DNA of 48,529 nt from Nonomuraea sp. SBT364 (GCF_001083785.1 NZ_LAVL01000058.1:1-48529); one strand, 5' to 3'. Shown: positions 23,495 through 31,549, counted from the stretch's first letter. Notes: generated by a model not told the origin, from the sequence alone. Made by a program: numbers and translations.

Positions 23495-24160
23495 CTAGGG
23501 GCCGCGGTGGCGGGTGACGGCGGCGGCGGTGCGCTCGACGTCCCCGGCGGCGATCGCCTCGACCAGCTCGGCGTGGATCTCGACCCGTTCGTCCAGATAG
23601 CCGGCCGGGTGGGCGGACCCGGCGCCGGTGGACAGGTCGGCGATGCACCGGGTCATGCTCTGGTAGACGGCCTTGGCCAGCGGGTTCGGCGTGATTTCGG
23701 CGATGCGTTCGTGCAGCTCCCAGTTGGCCCGCAGGAAGCGTCCGGCGTCGCCCGACGCCTTCCTCAGCCGTGTCACCAGCCGGCGCAGCGCCGCCACGTC
23801 CCCGGTCGTGCGATGCCGCGCGGCGTCGGCGGCGATCAGCGGCTCCAGCGATTCGCGTACGGCGATCGCGTCGGCGACCGTGGTGGGCTGGCGGCGGACG
23901 GTGAGCAGGGTGTGCCGGAGCCGGACGACGGGGTTGGGGTCGGCGACGAACAGGCCGCCGCCCCGCCCGGGGCGGATCTGCACGGTGCCGCGGTCGCTGA
24001 GGAGGCGCGCGGCCTCGCTGATCGTGGCGCGGCCGAACCCGGAACGGTCGCGGAACTCCTCCATGGTGCCGATCGGATCGCCGGGCCCGAGGCCCCGTTC
24101 GGTGATCATGGCTTCGATGTCGGCGGCGAGTGCCTCGGCCCGCGTCAGTGGGGAAACCAC
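23495..24160 (-). CDS. GntR/FadR-family transcriptional regulator
   Basis: The product is about 221 residues. An N-terminal winged helix-turn-helix spans residues 5-65 (LGPGDPIGTMEEFRDRSGFGRATISEAARLLSDRGTVQIRPGRGGG), followed by an all-helical FCD ligand domain (RESLEPLIAADAARHRT; LRANWELHERIAEI; HAELVEAIAAGDVE). FCD domains bind small organic acids, often with a metal held by Asp and His residues such as those visible here. It is divergent from the aromatic catabolic operon at 24227 with only 66 bp between, so it very probably controls it. I chose GTG 24160; the frame is open to 24202, which would overlap the putative operator. Confidence 0.85.
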   Translation of the reverse strand: MVSPLTRAEALAADIEAMITERGLGPGDPIGTMEEFRDRSGFGRATISEAARLLSDRGTVQIRPGRGGGLFVADPNPVVRLRHTLLTVRRQPTTVADAIAVRESLEPLIAADAARHRTTGDVAALRRLVTRLRKASGDAGRFLRANWELHERIAEITPNPLAKAVYQSMTRCIADLSTGAGSAHPAGYLDERVEIHAELVEAIAAGDVERTAAAVTRHRGP

Positions 24161-24202
24161 CGGACAAAAGTAGCAGATCACGCTACGCTCCTGCGTTGAC
24201 AA

Positions 24203-24215
24203 ACCTTCGAAAGGT
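24203..24215. promoter_or_regulatory. Candidate GntR operator
   Basis: The inverted repeat ACCTT-CGA-AAGGT lies in the divergent intergenic region, directly after a TTGACA (24196-24201) that could be the -35 of the catabolic operon. AAAGG in its right arm may also serve as ribosome-binding site for the ATG at 24227. Confidence 0.4.
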
Positions 24216-24226
24216 ACGGGTGTTTT

Positions 24227-25087
24227 ATGTCGAGCGATCCGTTACTCCGGCAGGTGCTGAGCGGCGTCGACGGGTCCGATGAGAGGCTGAACGAGATCGT
24301 CTCGTCGCTGATCACCCACCTGCACGCCTTCGTCTCCGAAGTGCGCCCCACCGAGCGGGAATGGCTCGCCGGGCTGGACTTCCTGACCGAGACCGGGCAG
24401 CGGTGGTGCGGGCCGCATCGCAACGAGTTCATCCTGCTGTCGGACATGCTGGGCCTGACCACCGCCGTCGACGACGTCAACCATGTCGGCGCGGCGGGCA
24501 TGACGCCCTCGTCGGTCCAGGGGCCGTTCCACTCGCCGGCGCCGGTCCGGGAGCTCGGCGACTGGATCGCTACCGGCCCCGAGCGGGAGCGCGGCACCCC
24601 GGCGGTGGTGCACGGCCGGGTGCTCGGCACCGACGGCACGCCCGTGCCGGGCGCGCTCGTCGACGTGTGGCAGGCCGACGACACCGGCCTGTACGACAGC
24701 CAGGACGAGCAGCAGGACCTGGGCAACCTGCGGGCCCTGCTGACCACCGGGCACGACGGCGGCTACTGGTTCCGCACCATCCGGCCCAGCAGCTACCCGG
24801 TGCCCGTCGACGGCACCGCCGGCCGGCTGCTCAAGGCGATCGGACGGCACCCGATGCGCCCCGCGCACGTGCACGTCCAGGTGTCGGCGCCCGGCTACCG
24901 GCCGCTGACCACGCACGTGTTCCTCGCGGGGGACCCCTACCTCGGCTCCGACGCCGCCTACGCGGTCAAGCCGGAGCTGGTCCGCGAGCCCGTGCGCAGG
25001 GAGGCTCCGGACGAGCGGTGGGGGATGGAGACGCCGTTCGAGGAGCTGGAGTTCGATCTGCGGCTGGTCCGCGAGGAGGAGCGGTGA
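24227..25087 (+). CDS. Intradiol ring-cleavage dioxygenase (hydroxyquinol 1,2-dioxygenase-like)
   Basis: The 286-residue protein has the N-terminal helical linker domain (HLHAFVSEVRPTEREWLAGLDFLTETGQ) and the beta-sandwich catalytic domain. The four iron ligands are visible: Tyr156 (TGLYDSQ), Tyr190 (PSSYPVP), His214 and His216 (RPAHVHVQV). Length and the RPAHVHVQVSAPGY segment fit catechol/hydroxyquinol 1,2-dioxygenases. The latter open 1,2,4-trihydroxybenzene to maleylacetate, and the FAD monooxygenase in the same operon could supply that substrate. It is the first gene of a three-gene operon with GTGA junctions. Chlorocatechol cleavage is an alternative activity. Confidence 0.88.
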   Translation: MSSDPLLRQVLSGVDGSDERLNEIVSSLITHLHAFVSEVRPTEREWLAGLDFLTETGQRWCGPHRNEFILLSDMLGLTTAVDDVNHVGAAGMTPSSVQGPFHSPAPVRELGDWIATGPERERGTPAVVHGRVLGTDGTPVPGALVDVWQADDTGLYDSQDEQQDLGNLRALLTTGHDGGYWFRTIRPSSYPVPVDGTAGRLLKAIGRHPMRPAHVHVQVSAPGYRPLTTHVFLAGDPYLGSDAAYAVKPELVREPVRREAPDERWGMETPFEELEFDLRLVREEER

Positions 25088-25914
25088 AGCTCGCCGGAAT
25101 GGTCCTGGACGGGCAGGCGTGGGTCGCCAGGCTCGACGGCGACGAGGTGCGGCCGATCGCGGAGGTCGGCGCGTTCTGGGCGGACCCCGCGCGCTCCCTC
25201 GACGCCGGGCCCGGCGCTCCCGTGCCGGTTGATGCGGTGGAGTTCGTCCCGCCGGTGCCGCCGGCCGCCCGGGTGATCTGCGTCGGGCTGAACTACCGGG
25301 CCCACGCCGCCGAGGGCGCGTTCGCCGTACCGGATCATCCGACGCTGTTCGGGCGGTGGACGGCGTCACTGAGCGTCGGCGGGGTGCCCGCGCCGGTGCC
25401 CGCCGACGAGGCCGGACTCGACTGGGAAGGCGAGATCGCCGCGTACGTCGGCGCGCCGCTGCGCGAGGTCTCCGCCGACGCCGCGCGGGCCGCCGTACTC
25501 GGCTATTCGACGTTCAACGACCTGACCGCCCGCCGCGCCCAGAAGCTGACCACGCAGTGGACGCTCGGCAAGAACGGCGACCGCACCGGCCCGCTCGGCC
25601 CGCTCGTCACCGCCGACGAGGTCGGCGACCTGCGTGACGGGCTGCGGCTGCGCACCCGCGTCAACGGCACGCTGGTGCAGGACGGCAACACCAAGGACAT
25701 GATCTTCGAGGTGGGCGAGGTGCTGTCGCTGATCAGCCGCACCCTCACCCTCCGCCCCGGCGACGTGCTCGCGACCGGCACCCCCGAGGGCGTCGGTTAC
25801 GTACGCACGCCGCCCTGGCTGCTCGGACCCGGCGACGTCGTCGAGGTCGACGTCGAGCGCCTGGGCGTCCTGCGCACCCCCATCGTCGGCCCCCCAGCGA
25901 AGGAAACCCCGTGA
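25084..25914 (+). CDS. Fumarylacetoacetate hydrolase-family protein
   Basis: This 276-residue enzyme starts with GTG overlapping the upstream stop (GTGA). It has the FAH core: VICVGLNYRAHAAE with the catalytic His, LDWEGEIAAYVG with the metal-binding glutamates, FNDLTARRAQ, and the C-terminal GDVLATGTPEGVGY turn. These proteins hydrolyse or decarboxylate beta-diketo ring-cleavage products, such as 2-hydroxyhepta-2,4-diene-1,7-dioate, fumarylpyruvate or acylpyruvates. In a hydroxyquinol-type pathway one would normally expect maleylacetate reductase instead, so the route here may differ. It is coupled to the monooxygenase gene by a second GTGA overlap. Confidence 0.87.
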   Translation: MKLAGMVLDGQAWVARLDGDEVRPIAEVGAFWADPARSLDAGPGAPVPVDAVEFVPPVPPAARVICVGLNYRAHAAEGAFAVPDHPTLFGRWTASLSVGGVPAPVPADEAGLDWEGEIAAYVGAPLREVSADAARAAVLGYSTFNDLTARRAQKLTTQWTLGKNGDRTGPLGPLVTADEVGDLRDGLRLRTRVNGTLVQDGNTKDMIFEVGEVLSLISRTLTLRPGDVLATGTPEGVGYVRTPPWLLGPGDVVEVDVERLGVLRTPIVGPPAKETP

Positions 25915-27503
25915 CGGACACCGAAGTCGTCATCGCCGGCGGCGGGCTCGTCGGCCTGACCCTCGCCCACGAGCTCGGCTCGCGCGGCATCGACTGCGTG
26001 CTCGTGGAGCCGCGTACGGAGGCCGGGGACGGGTCACCGCGCTGCAAGCAGATCAACCCGAGGTCGATGGAGATCTTCCGCAGGCTCGGCGTCGCCCAGG
26101 ACATCCGCGACAACGCGCGGCTGCCGTTCGGCTGGTCGGACTCGGCGGTGTTCTGCGCCAGCCTGACCGGGCACCGCATCGAACGCTTCGACGGCATCTT
26201 CGGCCTGACCGACGTGCGGCGCGACGAACTGGCCGAGCCCGCCCAGTGGTGCGGCCAGAACCGGGTGGAGGAGGCGCTGCGCGGCTGCCTGGACCGCCGC
26301 CCCACGGTGTCGGCCCGCTGGGGACGGCGCTTGCTGGGCGTCGAGCAGGACGGCGACGGCGACGGCGAGCAGACCGTCGACCAGCAGGGGCGGCGCGAGC
26401 CGATCCGGGCCCGCTACCTGGTCGGCGCCGACGGCGGGCGCGGCGTGGTCCGCGGCGAGCTGGGCATCCGGCTCTCCGGCGAGACCCACGCCGCCCGCAA
26501 CGTGCAGGTGGTCTTCCACGCGCCGGGCCTGTCCGAGGCGCACCCGCACGGCCGCGCCGTCCAGTACTGGGTCGTCAACCCCGAGGTCAACGGCCTGATG
26601 GGCCCGCTCGACACCGAAGGCACCTGGTGGGCGATCATCATCGGCGCCCCCGAGGACCCCGGCGCCGCATGGGTGGAACGGGCGCTGCACACCATGATCG
26701 GCCGCAACCATCCGGTGGACGTGCGCCTCCTGGACCCCTGGACGGCCCGCATGCTGGTGGCCGACCGCTACCGGGAGGGCCGCTGCTTCCTGGCCGGCGA
26801 CGCCGCCCACCTGAACCCGCCGTGGGGCGGCTTCGGCGCCAACACCGGCATCGGCGACGCCGTCGACCTCGGCTGGAAGCTCGCCGCGGAGCTGCGCGGC
26901 TGGGCCGGCGACGGGCTGCTCGACAGCTACGAGGCCGAGCGGCGCCCGATGGCCCGGCGCACCATCGCCGAGGCGGCCGCGAACATGCGCGTCCTCACCG
27001 GCGAGCTGGCCCGCCCCGGCCTCGGCGACGACACCGACGAGGGCGTCCAGGCCCGGCTCAAGGCCGCCGACCTCATCAGGCAGACCAAGTCCAACGAGAC
27101 GTACACGCTCGGCTTCGTGCTCGGCGCCAGGTACGAGGACTCGCCGCTGATCGCCGCCGACGACGGCCCCGCCCCCGTGTCGCGGACCTCCGTCTACCGC
27201 CCCTCCGGCGCGCCCGGCTCCCGCCTGCCGCACTTCTGGCCGGCCCGTGACCGTTCGCTCTACGACGCCCTGGGGCCCGGCTTCACCCTCCTGGAGATCG
27301 CCACCGACCCCGCCGACGCCACCTGGGAGGCGGCCGCCGCCGCCCGCGGCATCCCGTTCACCCGCTGCCACCTGCACCGCCCCGACCTTCAGGAGCTGTA
27401 CGGCGCCCGCTACGTCCTGGTCCGGCCGGATCAGCACATCGCCTGGCGCGGCGACACCCACCCCGACCCAGGCGCCCTCCTGGACCACGCCCGGGGCGCA
27501 TGA
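25911..27503 (+). CDS. FAD-dependent aromatic monooxygenase (PheA/TfdB type)
   Basis: The 530-residue flavoprotein hydroxylase has an N-terminal GGGLVGLTLAHELGSRG dinucleotide fold (residues 9-25), the central LVGADGGRGVVR (DG motif), and the FAD-ribityl motif FLAGDAAHLNPPWGGFGANTGI near 295-316. A C-terminal thioredoxin-like domain follows (FTLLEIATDPADATW...YVLVRPDQHIAWRG). This build matches phenol and 2,4-dichlorophenol hydroxylases and resorcinol or 3-hydroxyphenylpropionate hydroxylases using NAD(P)H. It starts with GTG in the stop of the FAH gene and is the last gene of the operon. It likely makes the trihydroxy or dihydroxy substrate for the dioxygenase. The exact phenol cannot be predicted. 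Confidence 0.88.
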   Translation: MTDTEVVIAGGGLVGLTLAHELGSRGIDCVLVEPRTEAGDGSPRCKQINPRSMEIFRRLGVAQDIRDNARLPFGWSDSAVFCASLTGHRIERFDGIFGLTDVRRDELAEPAQWCGQNRVEEALRGCLDRRPTVSARWGRRLLGVEQDGDGDGEQTVDQQGRREPIRARYLVGADGGRGVVRGELGIRLSGETHAARNVQVVFHAPGLSEAHPHGRAVQYWVVNPEVNGLMGPLDTEGTWWAIIIGAPEDPGAAWVERALHTMIGRNHPVDVRLLDPWTARMLVADRYREGRCFLAGDAAHLNPPWGGFGANTGIGDAVDLGWKLAAELRGWAGDGLLDSYEAERRPMARRTIAEAAANMRVLTGELARPGLGDDTDEGVQARLKAADLIRQTKSNETYTLGFVLGARYEDSPLIAADDGPAPVSRTSVYRPSGAPGSRLPHFWPARDRSLYDALGPGFTLLEIATDPADATWEAAAAARGIPFTRCHLHRPDLQELYGARYVLVRPDQHIAWRGDTHPDPGALLDHARGA

Positions 27504-27586
27504 GGGGATGGCCGTTCGGCCTCGGGACGTTAGATCGTCTTCGCTGAGGATAAAGGGAACGCGCGAATACCGGCATGGAGGTGTAC

Positions 27587-27745
27587 ATGAGGAGCAGAAG
27601 CAAGGCGGTGGCGGCCGCGGCTCTGGTCGCCGTCGTGGCCCTGACCGGCGCGTGCGGCGGCGGTGACGGCGACGGCGACGACGATCCGGACATCGTCAAC
27701 ACGCAGAATCCGGACGGCGAGGACCAGGACGGCGACGGCGACTAG
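27587..27745 (+). CDS. Tiny acidic lipoprotein
   Basis: A 52-codon gene with GGAGGT five bases before its ATG. It encodes a basic n-region (MRSRSKAV), a hydrophobic stretch, a lipobox LTGAC (Cys near 24) and then about 28 residues dominated by Asp and Gly (GGGDGDGDDD and EDQDGDGD). The mature peptide would be a strongly negative, lipid-anchored tail on the outer membrane face and could bind cations. The D-G-D-G-D spacing recalls calcium loops, but no full EF-hand is present. It follows the catabolic operon by 83 bp and precedes the repeat protein at 27857. Function unknown. Confidence 0.7.
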   Translation: MRSRSKAVAAAALVAVVALTGACGGGDGDGDDDPDIVNTQNPDGEDQDGDGD

Positions 27746-27790
27746 AGCCTCATGACCGCAGGGTTCTCCGAAGCGGGGTTCGGGGCGTTT

Positions 27791-27822
27791 GGGGATGGCT
27801 GTTATGGTCGATCCCCATCCCC
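27791..27822 (+). promoter_or_regulatory. Inverted repeat around a possible extended -10 of the repeat-protein gene
   Basis: GGGGATGG (27791-27798) and CCATCCCC (27815-27822) form an 8-bp inverted repeat. The 16-nt interior contains TGTTATGGT, which reads as an extended -10. It may be an operator flanking the promoter, or a hairpin in the leader. Confidence 0.4.
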
Positions 27823-27856
27823 CATGAACGCGTAAAGAATCCTGCATTGGAGAGTC

Positions 27857-28672
27857 ATGAGGACCGTAGGAAAGGCCGCCGTCGTGGTGTCCGCCCTGGC
27901 CACGGCGGTGGCGCTCGCGCCCGCGGCGCAGGCCGGGGCCGCCCCCGCGTTCGTCGCCTATCACGGGGTGACGTCGAGCCAGCAGACGGCCAACTTCGAC
28001 AAGCTGCGTGCCCAGGGCTATCACCCGATCACGATGAACGTCTCCGAGGGCCCCCGTTACGCGGCCGTGTGGCAGAAGGGTTCGTCGCCGGGCTGGCTGA
28101 TGTACCAGGGGATGTCCGGCAGCGGGTTGCAGTCGCGCTTCGACGCGGCGCTGAAGAAGGGCTACCAGCCGATCTCGATCTCCGGCACCGGGCCGGGGAG
28201 CGACGCGGTGTTCGCCGCCGTCTTCGAGAAGAAGAGCGGCAAGTTCTTCGCCAGGCACGGGCTGGACGACTCGCAGTTCGCCGCGGCCAACCGCAAGGCC
28301 GCCGCCGACGGCTACGTGCTGTCGTCCGTCGACGTCTACGGCACCGCGGGCGATCGCCGTTACGTGGCTGTGTGGACCCTCAACGACGGCGGAAGCTGGT
28401 ACTTCAGCTACGGCAAGTCCGCTTCGGCGCACAAGGCCGAGTTCGCCAAGCGGGTCAAGGCCGGCTACCGGCCGACCACCGTGTCCGTGGGCCCCGACGG
28501 AACCTACGCCGCCGCGTGGCGCAAGGACGGGCTGAAGTCGTGGGCGCACTACATCGGGATGACCGGCTCCGGCTACCAGAAGCGGTTCGACCAGCTCAAC
28601 GCCAAGGGCCTCTACCCTGCCCAGGTCAACGCCGAGAACGGCGTCTACACGGCCATCTGGGTCACGGACTGA
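27857..28672 (+). CDS. Secreted protein of five bacterial tandem repeat (BTRD-like) units
   Basis: The 271-residue product has a Sec signal (cleavage near AQAGA, residue 26) followed by five repeats of about 45 residues, at roughly 32-72, 80-123, 129-173, 180-221 and 229-268. Each runs Y/F-x-x-G-(M/L)-x-(S/G)...F..(R/K)...GY.P..(I/V).V.......YAA(V/I)W. This periodic W-Y-F pattern is that of bacterial tandem repeat domain 1, usually fused to serine-hydrolase domains. Here the repeats stand alone with no catalytic domain, so the protein is probably a beta-propeller or lectin-like binding module. The gene ends by overlapping the convergent lipoprotein gene by 11 bp. Confidence 0.78.
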   Translation: MRTVGKAAVVVSALATAVALAPAAQAGAAPAFVAYHGVTSSQQTANFDKLRAQGYHPITMNVSEGPRYAAVWQKGSSPGWLMYQGMSGSGLQSRFDAALKKGYQPISISGTGPGSDAVFAAVFEKKSGKFFARHGLDDSQFAAANRKAAADGYVLSSVDVYGTAGDRRYVAVWTLNDGGSWYFSYGKSASAHKAEFAKRVKAGYRPTTVSVGPDGTYAAAWRKDGLKSWAHYIGMTGSGYQKRFDQLNAKGLYPAQVNAENGVYTAIWVTD

Positions 28673-29381
28673 CCAGCCGCACGTCGCCGGTCGTGCTCCT
28701 GGCCACGATGGTGCGGGAGCCGCCGGTGTCCTTGAGCTGGGAGCGGACGCGGCCGTGGGTGCTGCGGGCGGTCACGGCGTAGTCGCCGCGCGGCACGGTC
28801 GCGGTCACCCGCCCGTCGCGTGAGCGGGCGTCCAGCCCGTCCGGCCGCACGGCGAACGACAGGCTGATCGGGCCCGTGGAGGTGCGCGCCCTGACGCTCG
28901 CCGAGCGGAGGCGCGAGCCGGCGATCAGGCTGTCGCCGGTCCGCAGCCGCAGCCGCCCGGAGGTGTCGTAGGCCCTGATCGGTCCCGAGGTGGACACGTC
29001 CACGTCCTGCGGCAGGTCCCGCAGGACGACGCCGTCGTCACCGCCGTCGACGACCAGCCGCACGCCCGGCGGCACCCGTACGTGATAGCGGGCGCCGCAG
29101 TCGCCGAAGACGACCGTGCAGTCGGCGCCGAGGCGCAGCCTGCCGTCCTGGAGGCTCCAGGAGTTGTCGTCGGCGGCCTTGCCGCGCAGCCACCGGTCCA
29201 CCTGGATGCCGGGGCCGGTGGCGGGCATGATCCGCAGGCCGCCCAGCGCCGATTCGATGGTCAGCGTGGTCCCGGAGTAGGGGAAGGCCCGGGCGGAGTG
29301 GACCTCGTCCGCGTCCAGGTCCACGCCGCAGCCGGCCAGACCGGTGATCAGGAGCGCCGCCGCTGCCGTGATTCGCTTCAT
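28662..29381 (-). CDS. Lipoprotein with DUF4097-like beta-repeat domain
   Basis: The 239-residue protein has a lipoprotein signal with lipobox LAGC (Cys18). The mature part is a series of short beta-strands of the adhesin-like DUF4097 type (LTIESALGGLRIMP; LVVDGGDDGVVLRDL; VDVSTSGPIRAYDTSGRLRLRTGDSLIAG; TSTGPISLSF; STHGRVRSQL; ARSTTGDVRLVSP), with the recurrent S-T-x-G-x-(I/V) turns typical of right-handed beta-helix proteins. Two cysteines (TVVFGDCGARYH and DCTVVF) may form a disulfide. It should sit on the outer face of the cytoplasmic membrane. Role unknown. Convergent 11-bp overlap with the repeat protein. Confidence 0.75.
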   Translation of the reverse strand: MKRITAAAALLITGLAGCGVDLDADEVHSARAFPYSGTTLTIESALGGLRIMPATGPGIQVDRWLRGKAADDNSWSLQDGRLRLGADCTVVFGDCGARYHVRVPPGVRLVVDGGDDGVVLRDLPQDVDVSTSGPIRAYDTSGRLRLRTGDSLIAGSRLRSASVRARTSTGPISLSFAVRPDGLDARSRDGRVTATVPRGDYAVTARSTHGRVRSQLKDTGGSRTIVARSTTGDVRLVSP

Positions 29382-29441
29382 GGCTCGATCGTGGCGCGGA
29401 TCCCCGGCCGGGAGATCGTCCGTTCGGCCGATGCCCTTCGG

Positions 29442-30278
29442 TCAAAGGGCCGAAAGCAGCCCGGTGACGTGGGGGAGCGGATCGGTGCCGATCGGGCGGA
29501 CCGTCACCGTGCCCGCGCCGGCCGCCCACAGGTCCTTGACGTGGGCCGCGGCCTCCGCCGCCGAGCCGGTCGCCATCGCCACCTCGTCCGGCGCCACCCC
29601 CAGGAACGGGGCGAACTCCTCCCTGATCTCCCGGGTGCGGCTGTCATCGCCGATGCCGAGGTGGGTGAAGCAGACCAGTTCGTGGTCGCCGTCCGCGGCG
29701 ATCAGCTTCAGGGCCTCGGCGACGCGGGCCGGGCCGAAGCCCTCGGGAAGGATGGTGCCCTGGGCCACGCGGCCCGACAGAGCCAGCGAGCGAGGCCGCA
29801 GGACGCCCGCGAGCACCGGTGGCGGCACCGGGGGCGGGTGGACGAGCGAGAGGCCGTCCAGGTGGACGGCGCGGCCGCGCAGGGTCACCGTCTCGCCGCG
29901 CAGCAGCGCGCGGACGGACGTGATCGTCTCCTCCAGCAGGGTCAGCGGTGACGGGACGGCGGCGCCGGCCTGGGCCATCCACGCGGGGACGCCGTGGCCG
30001 ATCCCGGCGGCGAGACGGCCCGGGTGCAGCCTGGCGAGGTTGGCCAGCTCCATGGCCAGCAGCATCGGGTTGCGCAGCGGGGCCGGGGTGATGCCGAGGC
30101 CGACGCGCAGCCGCGAGGTGGCGGCCAGGGCCGTGGCCGCGGCGGAGATGCCGCCCGTCCAGCCAAGGTCCTCGACCACCCACAGGTCGTGGACGCCGGG
30201 CAGGGCGTCGAGCTCCCGCGCGACCGGCACCAGCCGCTCCGGCGGCAGGTCGCGGTCGAACATCACACCCAGCCTCAC
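29442..30278 (-). CDS. LLM-class F420-dependent oxidoreductase
   Basis: The 278-residue luciferase-like monooxygenase-fold protein starts with GTG inside the stop of the GNAT gene (GTGA at 30278-30275). It reads VRLGVMFDRDLPPERL, has the SRLRVGLGITPAPLRNPMLLAMELANLARLHPGRLAAGIGHGVPAWMAQAG region common to coenzyme F420-dependent reductases, and ends with GTDPLPHVTGLL. Shorter than typical LLM proteins (about 330), it lacks part of the insertion region. It probably reduces or oxidises a small molecule with F420. It is the last gene of an overlapping STAS-GNAT-LLM train downstream of an LCP gene. Confidence 0.82.
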   Translation of the reverse strand: MRLGVMFDRDLPPERLVPVARELDALPGVHDLWVVEDLGWTGGISAAATALAATSRLRVGLGITPAPLRNPMLLAMELANLARLHPGRLAAGIGHGVPAWMAQAGAAVPSPLTLLEETITSVRALLRGETVTLRGRAVHLDGLSLVHPPPVPPPVLAGVLRPRSLALSGRVAQGTILPEGFGPARVAEALKLIAADGDHELVCFTHLGIGDDSRTREIREEFAPFLGVAPDEVAMATGSAAEAAAHVKDLWAAGAGTVTVRPIGTDPLPHVTGLLSAL

Positions 30279-31171
30279 GGGGCCCTCCAGTAGTAGCGGT
30301 GCAGCCGGCCGACCTCGGCGTAACCGGCCCGGCGGAACGCGGCGGCCGTCGGGACGTTGGCGACGTCGGTGGCCGCCACGACGCGTTCGACGCCGGCCTC
30401 GGCCAGCGTGCGGGTGCCCCGGGCGAGCAGGTCGTCGACGTAGCCGCGGCCGCGGTGCTCGGGCACCACGCCGATGTAGGCGATGGAGTGGTCGTCCGGC
30501 GCCACCAGCCCCACGGGCGAGTCGCCCGCGTAGCCGACCACGAACCAGCCGGGCTTGGCCTTGCGGTTGAGCAGGTCGTCGTACATCCAGCGGGCCTCGT
30601 GCTCGGCGCCGGACGTGGCCACCTCGACCTGGGTGTCGTGATCGAGCGAGCCCTCGGAGATGCGGACGAGCACGTCCAGGACCTCGGCGGCGTCGAGGTC
30701 GCGCGCCGGGCGATAGGTAAGCCTGCCCGGGTCGTCCGGCAGGTCGCTGCCGGCCCGCCATTCGAGCAGCAGCCGCTCGACCTCCAGCGCGAACCCGGCC
30801 CCGAGCAGCGCCTCGTGCTCGACCGCCCGGTCGACCAGCGGGGTCAGGCCGGGCGGGAGCGAGATGTCGTGAATGATCTTGGTCAGCCCCATGGCCGCCA
30901 GCCCGTGCCTGAGCAGCCGCGCCGCGGCCGCCGGATCGGGGCCGGGCTCGAACTGCCAGGTGATCACCGGCTCGGCGCCGGGGAACGGCGCCCAGAACGC
31001 CAGCCGTGCGCGCCCGTCCACGAAACACCACTCCGGCCTGGTCCGGCCCTCCTCGGAAGCGGCGACGAGTTGGGAACGCGCGGGCTCGGGGAACTGATCG
31101 AACAACGTGCAAGCCTCCACACCGCGGGAACGATGCGGACATCGTCTCGCACCGGCGGACCCGATCGTCAC
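30275..31171 (-). CDS. GNAT-family acetyltransferase
   Basis: A 298-residue frame. The C-terminal half is a GNAT domain with LTYRPARDLDAAEVLDVLVRI, VGLVAPDDHSIAYIGVVPEHRGRGYVDDLLARGT (acetyl-CoA loop RGRGY at about 252-256) and a final VPTAAAFRRAGYAEVGR. The N-terminal half is a degenerate second GNAT-like region (LAFWAPFPGAEPVITWQFE). The GTG at 31171 overlaps the STAS stop (GTGA), which favours coupling. However, residues 1-17 are arginine-rich and not family-like, so the GTG at 31120 is a real alternative. Substrate unknown. Confidence 0.82.
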   Translation of the reverse strand: MTIGSAGARRCPHRSRGVEACTLFDQFPEPARSQLVAASEEGRTRPEWCFVDGRARLAFWAPFPGAEPVITWQFEPGPDPAAAARLLRHGLAAMGLTKIIHDISLPPGLTPLVDRAVEHEALLGAGFALEVERLLLEWRAGSDLPDDPGRLTYRPARDLDAAEVLDVLVRISEGSLDHDTQVEVATSGAEHEARWMYDDLLNRKAKPGWFVVGYAGDSPVGLVAPDDHSIAYIGVVPEHRGRGYVDDLLARGTRTLAEAGVERVVAATDVANVPTAAAFRRAGYAEVGRLHRYYWRAP

Positions 31172-31515
31172 GCGGCGGTGCTCAACGCCGCCTGTGCCTC
31201 TTCCCGGGACGGGCTCGTCTCGAAGTGCCGGTCCAGATTCGTGATCGTCAGCAGGTGGCTGATCATCCCGGGAGCCAGCACCAGGATCATCCGCCCCCGG
31301 GTGCGACGTACGTGGTTGTGCGTGGCCACCAGCACGCCCAGCCCGACGGAGTCGCAGAACGGGACCGACGTCAGGTCGATGACCAGCTTGACCGGGTCGG
31401 AGCCGGCCAGCGCCTGTTCGAGCTCCGCCCGCACGCGTGGAGCGCCGTAGACGTCTAGGTCACCGGCGATGTGCAGAACAGTGCAGGGTTCCTCCCGCCA
31501 ACACCTGACCACCAT
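31168..31515 (-). CDS. STAS-domain anti-sigma factor antagonist
   Basis: A 115-residue single STAS domain. The first strands are CTVLHIAGDLDVYGAPRVRAEL, then VKLVIDLTSVPFCDSVGLGVLV with the phosphorylatable serine at about residue 56 in DSVGLG, and a final helix region SHLLTITNLDRHFETSPS. Such proteins (SpoIIAA/RsbV/BldG-like) bind a kinase anti-sigma factor when unphosphorylated and so release a sigma factor. No kinase or sigma gene is adjacent, so its partner must be encoded elsewhere. It is 34 bp downstream of the LCP gene, hence possibly co-transcribed, and overlaps the following GNAT gene. Confidence 0.85.
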   Translation of the reverse strand: MVVRCWREEPCTVLHIAGDLDVYGAPRVRAELEQALAGSDPVKLVIDLTSVPFCDSVGLGVLVATHNHVRRTRGRMILVLAPGMISHLLTITNLDRHFETSPSREEAQAALSTAA

Positions 31516-31549
31516 GGGGCTAGCGTGCCCGAATTAGAGATGGTTATTA

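Noticed and set aside
24190..24226. A full sigma-70 promoter for the catabolic operon
   Set aside because: TTGACA at 24196-24201 is good, but no acceptable -10 lies 16-19 bases downstream, so only the operator candidate is listed.
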